A stretch of DNA of 64,000 nucleotides, from contig NZ_JADMJN010000005.1 in NCBI RefSeq assembly GCF_018780565.1, positions 1-64,000 on the forward strand, read 5' to 3'. This DNA comes from Rhodoferax sp. Its GTDB lineage: Bacteria; Pseudomonadota; Gammaproteobacteria; Burkholderiales; Burkholderiaceae_C. A program made the translations under genes and the position numbers. Under the pieces are notes generated by a model, which saw only the letters and a list, made by a program, of their open reading frames with translations, was not told where the DNA came from and ran no database searches. Below, in pieces: positions 28,858 through 36,920 of the stretch; position 1 is the first letter of the stretch; the number at the start of each line of letters is the position of its first letter.

Positions 28858-30084
28858 ATGAATGAGCTTGCTGGAAAACATATTGTTCTTGGGCTGACGG
28901 GTGGCATTGCCTGCTACAAGGCGGCCGACTTGTGCCGGGCCCTGGTCAAGGAGGGTGCGACGGTACAGGTGGTGATGACGGAAGCCGCGCAGCAGTTCAT
29001 GACGCCTGTGACCATGCAGGCCTTGAGCAATCGCACGGTTTATGGTTCGCAATGGGATCCGCGTGAACCCAACAACATGCCGCACATCAATCTGAGCCGG
29101 GAGGCTGATGCCATCCTGATTGCGCCCTGCAGTGCCGATTTCATGGCCAAGCTCCTGCATGGCCGTGCAGACGATCTCCTGAGCCTGATGTGCCTGGCAC
29201 GCCCCCTGCAGAGTGTGCCTTTGCTGATTGCGCCCGCCATGAACCGTGAAATGTGGGCGCATCCTGCCACCCAACGCAACCGGGCCCAACTGGTATCGGA
29301 TGGGGCAACGATTTTTGATGTGGGAAACGGAGATCAGGCCTGTGGCGAAACGGGTGATGGTCGCATGTTGGAGTCCCATGAGTTGCTGGAAGAGGTGATT
29401 GCCTTTTTCCAGCCCAAAACGCTGGCGGGGCAGCATGTGCTGGTGACGGCAGGGCCGACCTACGAAGCGATTGACCCGGTGCGGGGTATTACCAACCTGT
29501 CCAGCGGGAAAATGGGGTTTTCTATTGCCCGGGCGGCGCGTGAAGCCGGGGCCGTCGTGACGCTGGTCGCTGGTCCGGTCAGTCTGGCAACGCCCCGCGG
29601 TGTCAATCGTGTGGATGTGCGGTCCGCAAGAGACATGTTCCAGGCGGTTCAGGACAAGGTTGCTGCTGCGACCGTGTTTATTGCGACGGCTGCGGTGGCT
29701 GATTGGCGGCCGGCCCATGCGGCGGATCAAAAAATCAAAAAGGACGGCTCGGGCAAAACGCCGGAATTGAGTTTTGTCGAGAATCCGGACATTCTGGCTG
29801 CCGTTGCGCAGTCCACCCGCGCCCAAGCCGGGGACTTGTATTGCGTGGGCTTTGCGGCGGAGAGTCAGGATCTGCTGGCCAACGCGCAGGCCAAGCGCCT
29901 GCGCAAGGGCGTTCCCTTGCTGGTGGGAAACATCGGTCCCGCCACCTTTGGGCAGGACGACAACGCACTACTTTTGGTGGACGAGTCCGGTACCCAGGAA
30001 ATGGAGCGCGACAGCAAGTTGTCGCTTGCTCGTAAATTGATAGCAAACATTGCAATAAGAATGAAGGCTAGAGGCCAGAAATGA
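28858..30084 (+). CDS. coaBC: Bifunctional phosphopantothenoylcysteine decarboxylase/synthetase
   Basis: A 408-aa flavoprotein with two steps of coenzyme A synthesis. The N-terminal CoaC part (about 1-190) has [38 protein letters not shown] and the substrate-clamp Cys region [11 protein letters not shown]. The CoaB part (about 195-400) begins [16 protein letters not shown]. The last 15-20 codons, from about 30026, lie inside a bipartite repeat (copy 5), so the C-terminal end is repeat-derived. Its stop overlaps the dut start. Confidence 0.96.
   Translation: MNELAGKHIVLGLTGGIACYKAADLCRALVKEGATVQVVMTEAAQQFMTPVTMQALSNRTVYGSQWDPREPNNMPHINLSREADAILIAPCSADFMAKLLHGRADDLLSLMCLARPLQSVPLLIAPAMNREMWAHPATQRNRAQLVSDGATIFDVGNGDQACGETGDGRMLESHELLEEVIAFFQPKTLAGQHVLVTAGPTYEAIDPVRGITNLSSGKMGFSIARAAREAGAVVTLVAGPVSLATPRGVNRVDVRSARDMFQAVQDKVAAATVFIATAAVADWRPAHAADQKIKKDGSGKTPELSFVENPDILAAVAQSTRAQAGDLYCVGFAAESQDLLANAQAKRLRKGVPLLVGNIGPATFGQDDNALLLVDESGTQEMERDSKLSLARKLIANIAIRMKARGQK
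30026..30076 (+). repeat. Bipartite 3'-end repeat, copy 5 (inside coaBC 3' end)
   Basis: TTGCTCG-N7-ATAGCAA (30026-30046) is followed after 18 bases by AGGCTAGAGGCC (30065-30076), 11 of 12 bases as in the consensus. Two bases of the left arm differ. Unlike most copies it lies within coding DNA, forming the last codons of coaBC, and the dut start is at 30081. Orientation is that of coaBC. Confidence 0.7.
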
Positions 30085-30530
30085 TGAAAATAGATGTCAA
30101 GATCATGGATTCACGCATGGCAGAGCAGTTGCCGGCGTATGCGACGCCAGGCAGCGCCGGGCTTGATTTGCGCGCTTGCCTGAGTGAGCCCTTGACCTTG
30201 GAGCCCAATGCCTGGCAACTCGTGCCCACCGGCATCGCCATTTATCTGAATGATCCGAATTTTGCAGCGCTCATCCTGCCCCGCTCGGGCCTGGGTCACA
30301 AGCACGGCATCGTGCTTGGAAACCTGGTGGGGTTGATTGACAGTGATTACCAGGGCCAGTTGATGGTCAGCGCCTGGAATCGCAGTGATGTCGCTTTCAC
30401 GATAGCCCCGATGGAGCGCATTGCCCAACTCGTTATTGTTCCCGTGGTCCAGGCGCAATTCAACGTGGTGACTGAATTCCCCGCCAGCGAGCGTGGCGAG
30501 GGGGGTTATGGTTCTACTGGCAAGTCCTGA
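30081..30530 (+). CDS. dut: dUTP diphosphatase
   Basis: A 149-aa trimeric dUTPase with all five motifs: [40 protein letters not shown] and the glycine-rich arm [13 protein letters not shown]. It hydrolyses dUTP to dUMP, limiting uracil in DNA. The start ATGATG overlaps the coaBC stop by 4 bases. The coaBC-dut pair is conserved in proteobacteria. It converges on the slyD-type gene with only one base between stop codons. Confidence 0.97.
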   Translation: MMKIDVKIMDSRMAEQLPAYATPGSAGLDLRACLSEPLTLEPNAWQLVPTGIAIYLNDPNFAALILPRSGLGHKHGIVLGNLVGLIDSDYQGQLMVSAWNRSDVAFTIAPMERIAQLVIVPVVQAQFNVVTEFPASERGEGGYGSTGKS

Positions 30531-30531
30531 G

Positions 30532-31065
30532 TCAGTGCAGGGTGTCGTTGCCGGGCGGTGTTGCGTGCAGCGCGTGGACCTTGAAAAACCCGGTGCCTGC
30601 TGAGCCGCGTCCAATTTCCTCTTCGGTGGCTTCGCGAATGCCCTCAACCTTCAGATTCAGACGAAGTGCAATTCCCGCAAGGGGGTGATTTCCGTCCAGC
30701 ACGATGTGCTCGGGGTAGATTTCGGTGACGGTGTAAATAACGTCTTTGGGGGCATCAGGGTTGCAGCCAACCGGCAATGCGCTTCCCTCAATCGTCATGC
30801 CTTCTTCGAGTTCGGGCGGGAAAAGTCCCCGCGCTTCAAGGAAGATGAGCTGATCATTGAAATCGCCAAAACCCTGTTCGGGTTCGATTTGCAGATCCAG
30901 TCTGGCGCCAACTTCATGGCCTTGCAGCGCTTCTTCAATCGCATCGAAAAGATCTTCGCCGCCGACCAGAAATTCAACGGGCTCATCGAGTACATCAAGT
31001 TCCTCGCCCAGGGTGTCTTTCAGCGTCCAGGTCAGAGCGACCACACATTGTTGTTTAATTTCCAT
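30532..31065 (-). CDS. SlyD-type FKBP peptidyl-prolyl isomerase
   Basis: A 177-aa protein with the split FKBP domain of SlyD. DTLGEELDVLDEPVEFLVG and the C-terminal strand VLDGNHPLAGIALRLNLKVE flank an insert-in-flap domain (EPEQGFGDFNDQLIF to VTEIYPEHI). It lacks the His/Cys-rich metal tail of E. coli SlyD. It is expected to act as a prolyl isomerase and chaperone in the cytoplasm. It is divergent from roxA. There is no terminator between it and dut. Confidence 0.9.
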   Translation of the reverse strand: MEIKQQCVVALTWTLKDTLGEELDVLDEPVEFLVGGEDLFDAIEEALQGHEVGARLDLQIEPEQGFGDFNDQLIFLEARGLFPPELEEGMTIEGSALPVGCNPDAPKDVIYTVTEIYPEHIVLDGNHPLAGIALRLNLKVEGIREATEEEIGRGSAGTGFFKVHALHATPPGNDTLH

Positions 31066-31126
31066 ATGAGAATTGTCGCAGTTTGAATTGACAATGTCTT
31101 TTCCCCCAACGTCACCGGAGATTTTT

Positions 31127-32263
31127 ATGGATGTAGATCAGCCACTGCAACTGCTGGGCGGTTTGAGTCCCCAGCTGTTCATGAAGCGGCATTGGCAAAA
31201 AAAACCCTTGCTGGTTCGCCAGGCCATTCCCGGTTTCAAGCCTTTGCTGGACCGCGGCGAGTTGTTTGAGCTTGCATCCCGCGAGGATGTGCAGGCGCGC
31301 ATGGTGATCCAGCAGCAGGGCAAGCATGCTCCGGGCTGGCGTTTCAGGCAGGGGCCGTTTGAGCGGCGCGCCCTGCCGGCTCTGAAGCAGCCGGGTTGGA
31401 CGCTTTTGTTGCAGGGAGTTGATTTGCAGCATCAGGCGGTGCATGACCTGATGAACAAGTTTCGTTTTGTTCCGGACGCTCGACTGGACGATCTGATGAT
31501 CAGCTACGCCACGGACGGTGGTGGTGTTGGCCCGCACTTTGACAGCTATGACGTGTTTTTGCTGCAGGCGCACGGTCGCAGGCGCTGGCGTATCGGCCGT
31601 CAGAAAGACCTGTCCTTGCAGGAGGGCGTTCCGTTGAAAATCCTGGCTAACTTTGTGCCTGAAGAGGAGTTCGTCCTGGAGCCCGGCGACATGTTGTATC
31701 TCCCGCCCCGGTATGCGCACGACGGTGGAGCAGAAGGGGAGTGCATGACGTACTCCATTGGATTTCGTTCGCCGAGCCAGGGCGAGTTGGCCCGCGAGAT
31801 GTTGTCGCGCCTGGCCGAGGATGCGGAGGATATGGTGGGCGTGGCCTTGTACAAGGACCCCCGGCAGGTCGCGGTAACGCAACCTGGGGAAATTCCAGCG
31901 CAAATGGTCGAATTTGCGCGCGATGCGCTTGAAAAAGCCTTGCGTGATCCGGATGCGTTGGCACGGGCGCTGGGCGAGTACCTGACTGAACCAAAGGCCA
32001 ATGTCTGGTTCGAGGATGGTGAGCGGGGGGCTGCGGAACCAAATACTTGTGTACAGCTGGACCGTCGCACCAAAATGATGTTTGATGCCCGTCATATTTT
32101 TATCAATGGCGAGAGCTTTCGGGCCGCCGGGCGCGATGCGACATTGATGCAGCAACTGTCGGACCAGCGCAGTCTGAGTCATCGGGACTTGGGCCGTGCC
32201 AGCGCTGAAGCCAGGGCATTGTTGCAGGACTGGTGCGATGCGGGGTGGTTACATGGACTCTGA
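31127..32263 (+). CDS. roxA: Ribosomal protein L16 arginine hydroxylase family (RoxA/YcfD), JmjC oxygenase
   Basis: A 378-aa cupin/JmjC Fe(II)- and 2-oxoglutarate-dependent oxygenase. It starts MDVDQPLQLLGGLSPQLFMK and carries the WQKKPLLVRQA motif, the iron-binding PHFDSYDVF (HxD) and the distal His in PRYAHDG. A C-terminal winged-helix part follows. E. coli YcfD hydroxylates an Arg of uL16. The ATG at 31127 has GGAG 6 nt upstream; ATG 31094 and TTG 31073 lack ribosome binding sites. The next gene overlaps its end by 11 bases. Confidence 0.9.
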   Translation: MDVDQPLQLLGGLSPQLFMKRHWQKKPLLVRQAIPGFKPLLDRGELFELASREDVQARMVIQQQGKHAPGWRFRQGPFERRALPALKQPGWTLLLQGVDLQHQAVHDLMNKFRFVPDARLDDLMISYATDGGGVGPHFDSYDVFLLQAHGRRRWRIGRQKDLSLQEGVPLKILANFVPEEEFVLEPGDMLYLPPRYAHDGGAEGECMTYSIGFRSPSQGELAREMLSRLAEDAEDMVGVALYKDPRQVAVTQPGEIPAQMVEFARDALEKALRDPDALARALGEYLTEPKANVWFEDGERGAAEPNTCVQLDRRTKMMFDARHIFINGESFRAAGRDATLMQQLSDQRSLSHRDLGRASAEARALLQDWCDAGWLHGL

Positions 32264-32777
32264 ACAGCCGGCCAAACCAGCCGGCGAGCCATCGGAAGGA
32301 CTGCTCAGCGGCAGATTTTCCGGTCGCAGTGACTTTGAGCAACTGGTTCGGGACGCTCTGGCTCGCGCTGCCAGAGAGGGTTGGCGGGAGATCATCCTGT
32401 GCGACGCCACTTTCGAGGATTGGCCTTTGCGCGAGCGTGAGGTCGTGGCGTCATTGCAGGCGTGGTCGTCATCGGGGCGCCGCCTGACCATGCTTGCCAC
32501 CCGCTATGACGAGGTAATGCGTCATCAGCCCCGTTTTGTCGCATGGCGGAAAACATGGGGACATATTCTCGACTGCCGGGTGTGTCGCACGGCGTCTGCG
32601 CTTGATTTTCCCAGCGTCATTTTGAGTCCGGCCTGGTTCATGCACCGACTGGACCCATCGCAGAGCCGCGGAATTTGCGGCGATGGGCGAGAGTATTGGG
32701 TGAAGCTGCGCGAGATGCTGGATGAACATATCCGGAACAGCTCACCCGGATTCCCGGCATCCACACTGGGTTTGTGA
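32253..32777 (+). CDS. Conserved hypothetical protein downstream of roxA
   Basis: A 174-aa soluble protein without signal peptide. Recognisable stretches are FEQLVRDALARAAREGWREI, LCDATFEDWPLRER and SPAWFMHRLDPSQ. I recognise it only as a type seen next to roxA genes in Burkholderiales, with no known function; its fold may relate to phospholipase D-like or similar domains, but I cannot show that. The ATG at 32253 has a GGGGTGG ribosome binding site inside roxA and overlaps its 3' end by 11 bases, implying coupling. Confidence 0.8.
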   Translation: MDSEQPAKPAGEPSEGLLSGRFSGRSDFEQLVRDALARAAREGWREIILCDATFEDWPLREREVVASLQAWSSSGRRLTMLATRYDEVMRHQPRFVAWRKTWGHILDCRVCRTASALDFPSVILSPAWFMHRLDPSQSRGICGDGREYWVKLREMLDEHIRNSSPGFPASTLGL

Positions 32778-32822
32778 TTCACACTTGTTGAAGTTTCAAG
32801 TGAATAGAAGAAAATATTGCGA

Positions 32823-32828
32823 TATAAT
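32823..32828 (+). promoter_or_regulatory. -10 element for the Ala/Pro-rich lipoprotein gene
   Basis: A perfect TATAAT lies about 105 bases before the lipoprotein ATG, in A/T-rich DNA. No good -35 is found at 17 +/- 1 bp, so it may depend on an activator or another sigma subunit. A small inverted repeat CACTTG/CAAGTG (about 32782-32802) lies just upstream. Confidence 0.4.
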
Positions 32829-32933
32829 TTGGGGCTAAGCAAAAAGAGCTCGAGTCCTTTTGCTTGGTCCTTGCAGTTCGCTGCACTGACAATTTCCGGA
32901 AATTGTTTCGTTAACTCACTAGGTATTTTTCAA

Positions 32934-33266
32934 ATGAATAAATCGCTCGTTTTGGCTGCTGTTATCGCTGCCGCTGCTCTGGCTGCTTGTGGTAAAAAAG
33001 AAGAAGCTCCTGCTCCTGCAGCCGCTCCTGCTCCTGCTCCTGTTGCTGCTCCAGCACCTGCTGCTGCTCCAGCACCTGCTGCTGCTCCCGCTCCTGAAGC
33101 TGCTGCTTCTGGTGCTGCTGCCGGCGCTGCTGCTGTTACCGGCGCTGCTGCTGATGCTGCCAAGGGTGCTGCTGTTGCTGTTGGCGCTGCTGCCGACGCT
33201 GCCAAAGGCGCTGCTAACGATGCTGCCAAGAAGGCTGCTGAAGTTGCTGCCCCAGCGAAGAAGTAA
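32934..33266 (+). CDS. Ala/Pro-rich repetitive lipoprotein
   Basis: A 110-aa protein with a lipoprotein signal (MNKSLVLAAVIAAAALAAC, Cys19 as lipidation site) followed by KKEE. A low-complexity region of Ala and Pro (APAPAAAPAPAP pattern, about 25-55) comes next. Then two related segments, each containing GAAADAAKGA, and an AAKKAAEVAAPAKK end form a probable amphipathic helix. It is probably an outer membrane lipoprotein; such Ala-rich helices recall Lpp-like or YtxH/late-embryogenesis-type proteins. Function is unknown. It has its own promoter region and a strong terminator, so it is likely monocistronic and well expressed. Confidence 0.85.
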   Translation: MNKSLVLAAVIAAAALAACGKKEEAPAPAAAPAPAPVAAPAPAAAPAPAAAPAPEAAASGAAAGAAAVTGAAADAAKGAAVAVGAAADAAKGAANDAAKKAAEVAAPAKK

Positions 33267-33293
33267 GCTTTTGCTTTCTCAACTTTGTTGATG

Positions 33294-33320
33294 AAAAAGC
33301 CACCGTCAGGTGGCTTTTTT
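33294..33320 (+). terminator. Rho-independent terminator after Ala/Pro-rich lipoprotein
   Basis: AAAAAGCCACC (33294-33304) pairs with GGTGGCTTTTT around a 4-nt loop GTCA and ends in a run of six T. The A run on the left makes it usable in both directions, including for the convergent gene ending at 33336. Confidence 0.92.
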
Positions 33321-33335
33321 ATTGCCTGAAAGAAT

Positions 33336-34112
33336 TTAGAGTTGTAGCCACACCGTGCCGGATGCTGGATGTGCGGCCACAATTTCTGACGGGTCCCGAC
33401 CTGTTGCGCGGGCCAGGGTTTGTATGGCAAGTTCGGGATGATTGTTGCGTTCGCTTAAATGAGCCGCAATGAGATGCTTCAGGCCGTCGTGGCAAACCGC
33501 AGTGGCAATGCCTGCTGCTTGATCATTGGACAAGTGGCCGAATCGTCCCCCGACGCGTCGTTTGAGAAACTCGGGATAGCTTGAACTTGCGAGGAGATCC
33601 GGGTCGTGGTTGCATTCAAGGATCAGCGCGTGGCAACCCGCCAATTGCTCGATTACATGGGGTGTGGCGTGTCCCAAATCGGTCAGAATGCCGAGCCGTT
33701 TCGAGGTATCCGAGATCACCAACTGGAGTGGCTCCTGCGCATCGTGGGGCACAGTGAAGGGCATGATCTGCAGGTCTTTGATCTGGATGCTGGTGCAGTC
33801 GCAGGCTCGCATCAGCAATCCGTCGAAATCGGGAGAACCCATAGCGGCATGGGTGCCATGACTCATCCACACGGGCGTTCGCCATCGCAGGGCAAATTGA
33901 CGGGCATGGCCGATGTGATCACTGTGCTCATGTGTGATGAAAACAGCATCAATCGCGTCGGCTGATAATCCCGCCAGCGCCAAACGCTCGTCCAGTTGCC
34001 TGAGGGGCAGTCCGCAATCTACCAGCACCCGTGTAAAGCCGTTTGCACTGCCGGCTTCAACCACCATAGCGTTTCCCGAACTGCCACTGCCCAGGATCTT
34101 GAATCGCAGCAT
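33336..34112 (-). CDS. MBL-fold metallo-hydrolase (YycJ/WalJ-like)
   Basis: A 258-aa cytoplasmic metallo-beta-lactamase-fold protein: LRFKILGSGSSGNAMVVEAG at the start, the metal motif THEHSDHIGH, GILTDLGHATPH, ALILECNHD and HLSERNNHPELA. It matches the YycJ/VicX subgroup, in which some members have nuclease activity with a role in DNA or RNA processing; the substrate here is unknown. It lies 12 bp after bamC on the same strand, so it is probably part of the dapA-bamC transcript. Confidence 0.88.
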   Translation of the reverse strand: MLRFKILGSGSSGNAMVVEAGSANGFTRVLVDCGLPLRQLDERLALAGLSADAIDAVFITHEHSDHIGHARQFALRWRTPVWMSHGTHAAMGSPDFDGLLMRACDCTSIQIKDLQIMPFTVPHDAQEPLQLVISDTSKRLGILTDLGHATPHVIEQLAGCHALILECNHDPDLLASSSYPEFLKRRVGGRFGHLSNDQAAGIATAVCHDGLKHLIAAHLSERNNHPELAIQTLARATGRDPSEIVAAHPASGTVWLQL

Positions 34113-34124
34113 CCCGCGATTCGT

Positions 34125-35204
34125 TTATTTGAGGTCTTCGGCAATCACTTTGACGATTCGCTGAGCCGTACCCGTTGTGTCAGGTGCGCCCGCATTGTCA
34201 AGTACCGAGACGACGGTGGAGTCCCCCTGGCTGACGACAGCGATCCGGTATTTCAAAGGTTTGGCGTCCGCTTTGGAAGGGCCAAAGAGTTTGCTGAAGA
34301 AGCCGGGCTCGGCTTTGTCTGCATTGGGTTCCACATAGCGGACAAAATAGATGCCTTTGCTGCGATCCCGGTCTTCAACTGTGAAGCCGGTGCGATCCAG
34401 CGACAAACCAACACGCCGCCAAGCGCGGTCGAATCCCTCGTCAATTTGAACCACGGGTTGTCCGTTCACGGTCGCCACGCGAGAGGTGTTTTTGAGGGCA
34501 CCTGCAGAAATCAGCGCCTTGGATTGCTCATGGGTGACGCCCAGCTTGACCATCAGGCGGCGCAGAAACTCTGCTTCGAGTTCGGGGTCCACGGCACGAG
34601 GCTGCCACACCGTCCGGTCCTTTTGTGCGCTGTCATACACCTCCAGCATGCCGCGATGGCTGATAAAGATGTCGGTTCCGCCGGTTGCATTTCGTTCCAG
34701 GCGGGTGCGAAACTTGTCGCGTTCACCTGTCGAGTACAGCGAGTCAAATACTTTTCCCAGCGTTCCGCGAATGATGTCTTGCGGCAGTTTGGCGCGGTTT
34801 TCCGCCCAGTCTGTTTCCATGATGCCCAGATTGGCCTGATCGAGAGCGAGCAGGAAGCCATTTTCTTGCCAGAAGTCACGCACGGGCTCCCACAGTTTGT
34901 CGGCCGGCCGATTGATGACCAGCCAGCGCTGGGTGCCCGCACGTTCAATGCGAACGTCGCCAATGGAGGTGACGGCCGTAGGCACCGTGTCGGTCGCTTG
35001 TCCAAGCTTGAAGCTTGATGCCGTCACCGGACCGCCAGGAACGGCGTACCGGGTTTCGCGGGACAGTTGTGTCAGGTCGGGCGGGACTTCCAGCGTAGGC
35101 GCCTTGCCTGAGCTTTTGTAGTCAATTTTGTCGCTCTCGAGAACGGAGCACGCACCAAGCGTCATGGAAAGGCTCAGCAGCGCAATTCTGGAAAAATGAT
35201 TCAC
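34125..35204 (-). CDS. bamC: Outer membrane protein assembly factor BamC
   Basis: A 359-aa lipoprotein of the Bam complex. The GTG at 35204 gives the N-terminus VNHFSRIALLSLSMTLGAC with lipobox LGAC. A long conserved unstructured segment (DKIDYKSSGKAPTLEVPPDL) follows, then two helix-grip domains (LVINRPADKLWEPVRDFW and VQIDEGFDRAWRRVGLSLDR). BamC binds BamD in outer membrane protein insertion. A GGGAC-type ribosome binding site precedes the GTG; the open frame upstream to 35282 overlaps dapA. dapA-bamC order is conserved with E. coli. Confidence 0.92.
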   Translation of the reverse strand: MNHFSRIALLSLSMTLGACSVLESDKIDYKSSGKAPTLEVPPDLTQLSRETRYAVPGGPVTASSFKLGQATDTVPTAVTSIGDVRIERAGTQRWLVINRPADKLWEPVRDFWQENGFLLALDQANLGIMETDWAENRAKLPQDIIRGTLGKVFDSLYSTGERDKFRTRLERNATGGTDIFISHRGMLEVYDSAQKDRTVWQPRAVDPELEAEFLRRLMVKLGVTHEQSKALISAGALKNTSRVATVNGQPVVQIDEGFDRAWRRVGLSLDRTGFTVEDRDRSKGIYFVRYVEPNADKAEPGFFSKLFGPSKADAKPLKYRIAVVSQGDSTVVSVLDNAGAPDTTGTAQRIVKVIAEDLK

Positions 35205-35247
35205 AAGAGTGTCCCTAGGGGTAATGAGAGAGGTCTGACCGGATCGA

Positions 35248-36141
35248 TCAGACCAGGCCGCATGCCAGCAAAGCGCTTTCAACGACCACTTCGTTGACGG
35301 AGGTCAGAGGTGTCATGGGCAGCCGCATTGTGGCACCACACAGCTTCATTCTGGCCATCGCCCATTTCACGGGGATGGGGTTGGCCTCGACAAAGAGGTT
35401 TTTGTGCAGGGGCATCAGTTCAAACTGGATTTCCATGGCGCGCTTCGTGTTACCTGCCATGGCGGCAACGCACAGTTCGTGCATGAGCCGGGGCGCTACG
35501 TTGGCGGTGACGCTGACGTTGCCATGCCCACCGCACAGCATGAGGGCGACGGCAGTCGGATCATCACCCGAGTAAATGGCAAAGCCCTTGGGCGCTTCAC
35601 GGATCAACCACTGGGCGCGCTCGATGTTGCCTGTCGCTTCCTTGATGCCAACGATTCCTGGCACTTTGGCCAGACGCAGAACCGTGTCATGTGCCATATC
35701 TGCAACTGAACGGCCAGGGACGTTGTACAGGACCATGGGAAGTTCAACGGCTTCGGCGATCGCCTTGAAGTGCAAAAACTGCCCTTCCTGGGTTGGCTTG
35801 TTGTAATAGGGAACGACCTGCAATTGGCAATCTGCACCGACTGCTTTGGCAAATTTGGCCAATTCGATGGCCTCGGCTGTCGAGTTGGCGCCACAACCCG
35901 CCATCACCGGTACCCGGCCTGCGGCTTGCTCCACCGATACGCGGATGATTTCGCAATGTTCCTGCACATTGACCGTGGGCGATTCACCAGTGGTGCCAAC
36001 GACGCCAATGCAGTCGGTGCCCTCTGTGATGTGCCAGTCGATCAGTTTACGCAGCGTGGGGTAGTCAACACTACCATCCTCATGCATAGGGGTGACAAGT
36101 GCGACGATGCTGCCCGAGATTTGGCCGGTTGAGGATGTCAT
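35248..36141 (-). CDS. dapA: 4-hydroxy-tetrahydrodipicolinate synthase
   Basis: A 297-aa TIM-barrel enzyme condensing pyruvate with aspartate semialdehyde, the first committed step to lysine and diaminopimelate. Visible are the GTTGESPT loop, [17 protein letters not shown] and the Schiff-base Lys in GIKEATG. Normal length. It is upstream of bamC on the minus strand with 43 bp between. Confidence 0.97.
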   Translation of the reverse strand: MTSSTGQISGSIVALVTPMHEDGSVDYPTLRKLIDWHITEGTDCIGVVGTTGESPTVNVQEHCEIIRVSVEQAAGRVPVMAGCGANSTAEAIELAKFAKAVGADCQLQVVPYYNKPTQEGQFLHFKAIAEAVELPMVLYNVPGRSVADMAHDTVLRLAKVPGIVGIKEATGNIERAQWLIREAPKGFAIYSGDDPTAVALMLCGGHGNVSVTANVAPRLMHELCVAAMAGNTKRAMEIQFELMPLHKNLFVEANPIPVKWAMARMKLCGATMRLPMTPLTSVNEVVVESALLACGLV

Positions 36142-36189
36142 GTCCGAGTAATTAAACGGTAAATCAGCATTTTAACTAGAGTGAGAAAA

Positions 36190-36810
36190 TCAAAGCGGAT
36201 ATCGCTTGGGTACTCGGTGGTCCGAGCCCGTCAAATCATCGCGAACCGCAGCAATGCGTTGTACGAAACGGGGGGGATTGTCCAGAAAACCGTCTTCAAA
36301 GGCGATCAAGCGCATACCCCGGAACGTGGTGAGCAATTCAGCAGGCTGCAGCAGGAAATCGGGTCTTGACGGCTTTCCCACCGTTTCATTGCCTGTGGCA
36401 AAGGTTTCGTAAATCAGCAGACCTCCGGGTGCAACGCTTTGGGCAATGACCGGAAATAGTGCTCGCCACAGGTAGTTGGTGACGATCACGGCGTCAAACT
36501 GACGCAGTTGGTCGCCGTTCCCGAGGGGCCAGGGACCCTGTTCGATGTCTGCCAGAACGGCTTCGCCGTAAGCGGCTGCCGCGTTGATGGCTTCAGGCGA
36601 GCGGTCAATGCCCGTGACGCGGTGGCCCAGTTCTGAAAACCATTTCATGTGCCGACCATGGCCGCAGGCAATGTCCAGCACCGAGCCTGGGCGCGGGGCG
36701 AGGTGGCTCCAGCGTCGAACCCAGCTGGATGCTGGTTCCCTGCCGTGAGCGGGAGAACTTGGTGATTTATCCACAGTAGAGGAGTTGCTTGGTCTCAGAA
36801 ACAGGCCCAA
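36190..36810 (-). CDS. Class I SAM-dependent methyltransferase
   Basis: A 206-aa protein of the small UbiE/TehB-like Rossmann methyltransferase type. Motif I is SVLDIACGHGRHMKWF, then GIDRSPEAINAA, DAVIVTNYLWR and LLIYETFATGNE. Substrate unknown. A TTG at 36810 is the longest start and overlaps the 41-aa gene upstream; a GTG at 36774 is an alternative with 12 fewer residues, and neither has a strong ribosome binding site. It is the third gene of an MFS / small protein / methyltransferase unit. Confidence 0.85.
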   Translation of the reverse strand: MGLFLRPSNSSTVDKSPSSPAHGREPASSWVRRWSHLAPRPGSVLDIACGHGRHMKWFSELGHRVTGIDRSPEAINAAAAYGEAVLADIEQGPWPLGNGDQLRQFDAVIVTNYLWRALFPVIAQSVAPGGLLIYETFATGNETVGKPSRPDFLLQPAELLTTFRGMRLIAFEDGFLDNPPRFVQRIAAVRDDLTGSDHRVPKRYPL

Positions 36811-36920
36811 ATCTGATCTGCCAGCTTGAGCAGGAAGTCAGGGCGTGTGTACAAGGAGAACACCGCCAGGAGGAGGGTCAAAGCACCCGCATAGAGGAGT
36901 GCCTTGTAGCCATGCTTCAT
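36795..36920 (-). CDS. 41-aa single-span membrane protein, coupled to MFS gene
   Basis: A 41-codon frame starting MKHGYKALLYAGALTLLLAV, with a transmembrane helix at about 8-22, and ending in DQIWACF. Its ATG (36920-36918) overlaps the MFS stop TGA (36919-36917) in an ATGA, and its 3' end overlaps the methyltransferase TTG start. This coupling and its clear hydrophobic design argue that it is real. From memory, similar short membrane proteins with a TRPDF...DQxWxCF end occur in Burkholderiales. Function unknown. Confidence 0.7.
   Translation of the reverse strand: MKHGYKALLYAGALTLLLAVFSLYTRPDFLLKLADQIWACF

Noticed and set aside
32995-33240. CRISPR-like or tandem DNA repeat
   Set aside because: The repetition is of Ala and Pro codons in a lipoprotein; there are no equal repeats with unique spacers.
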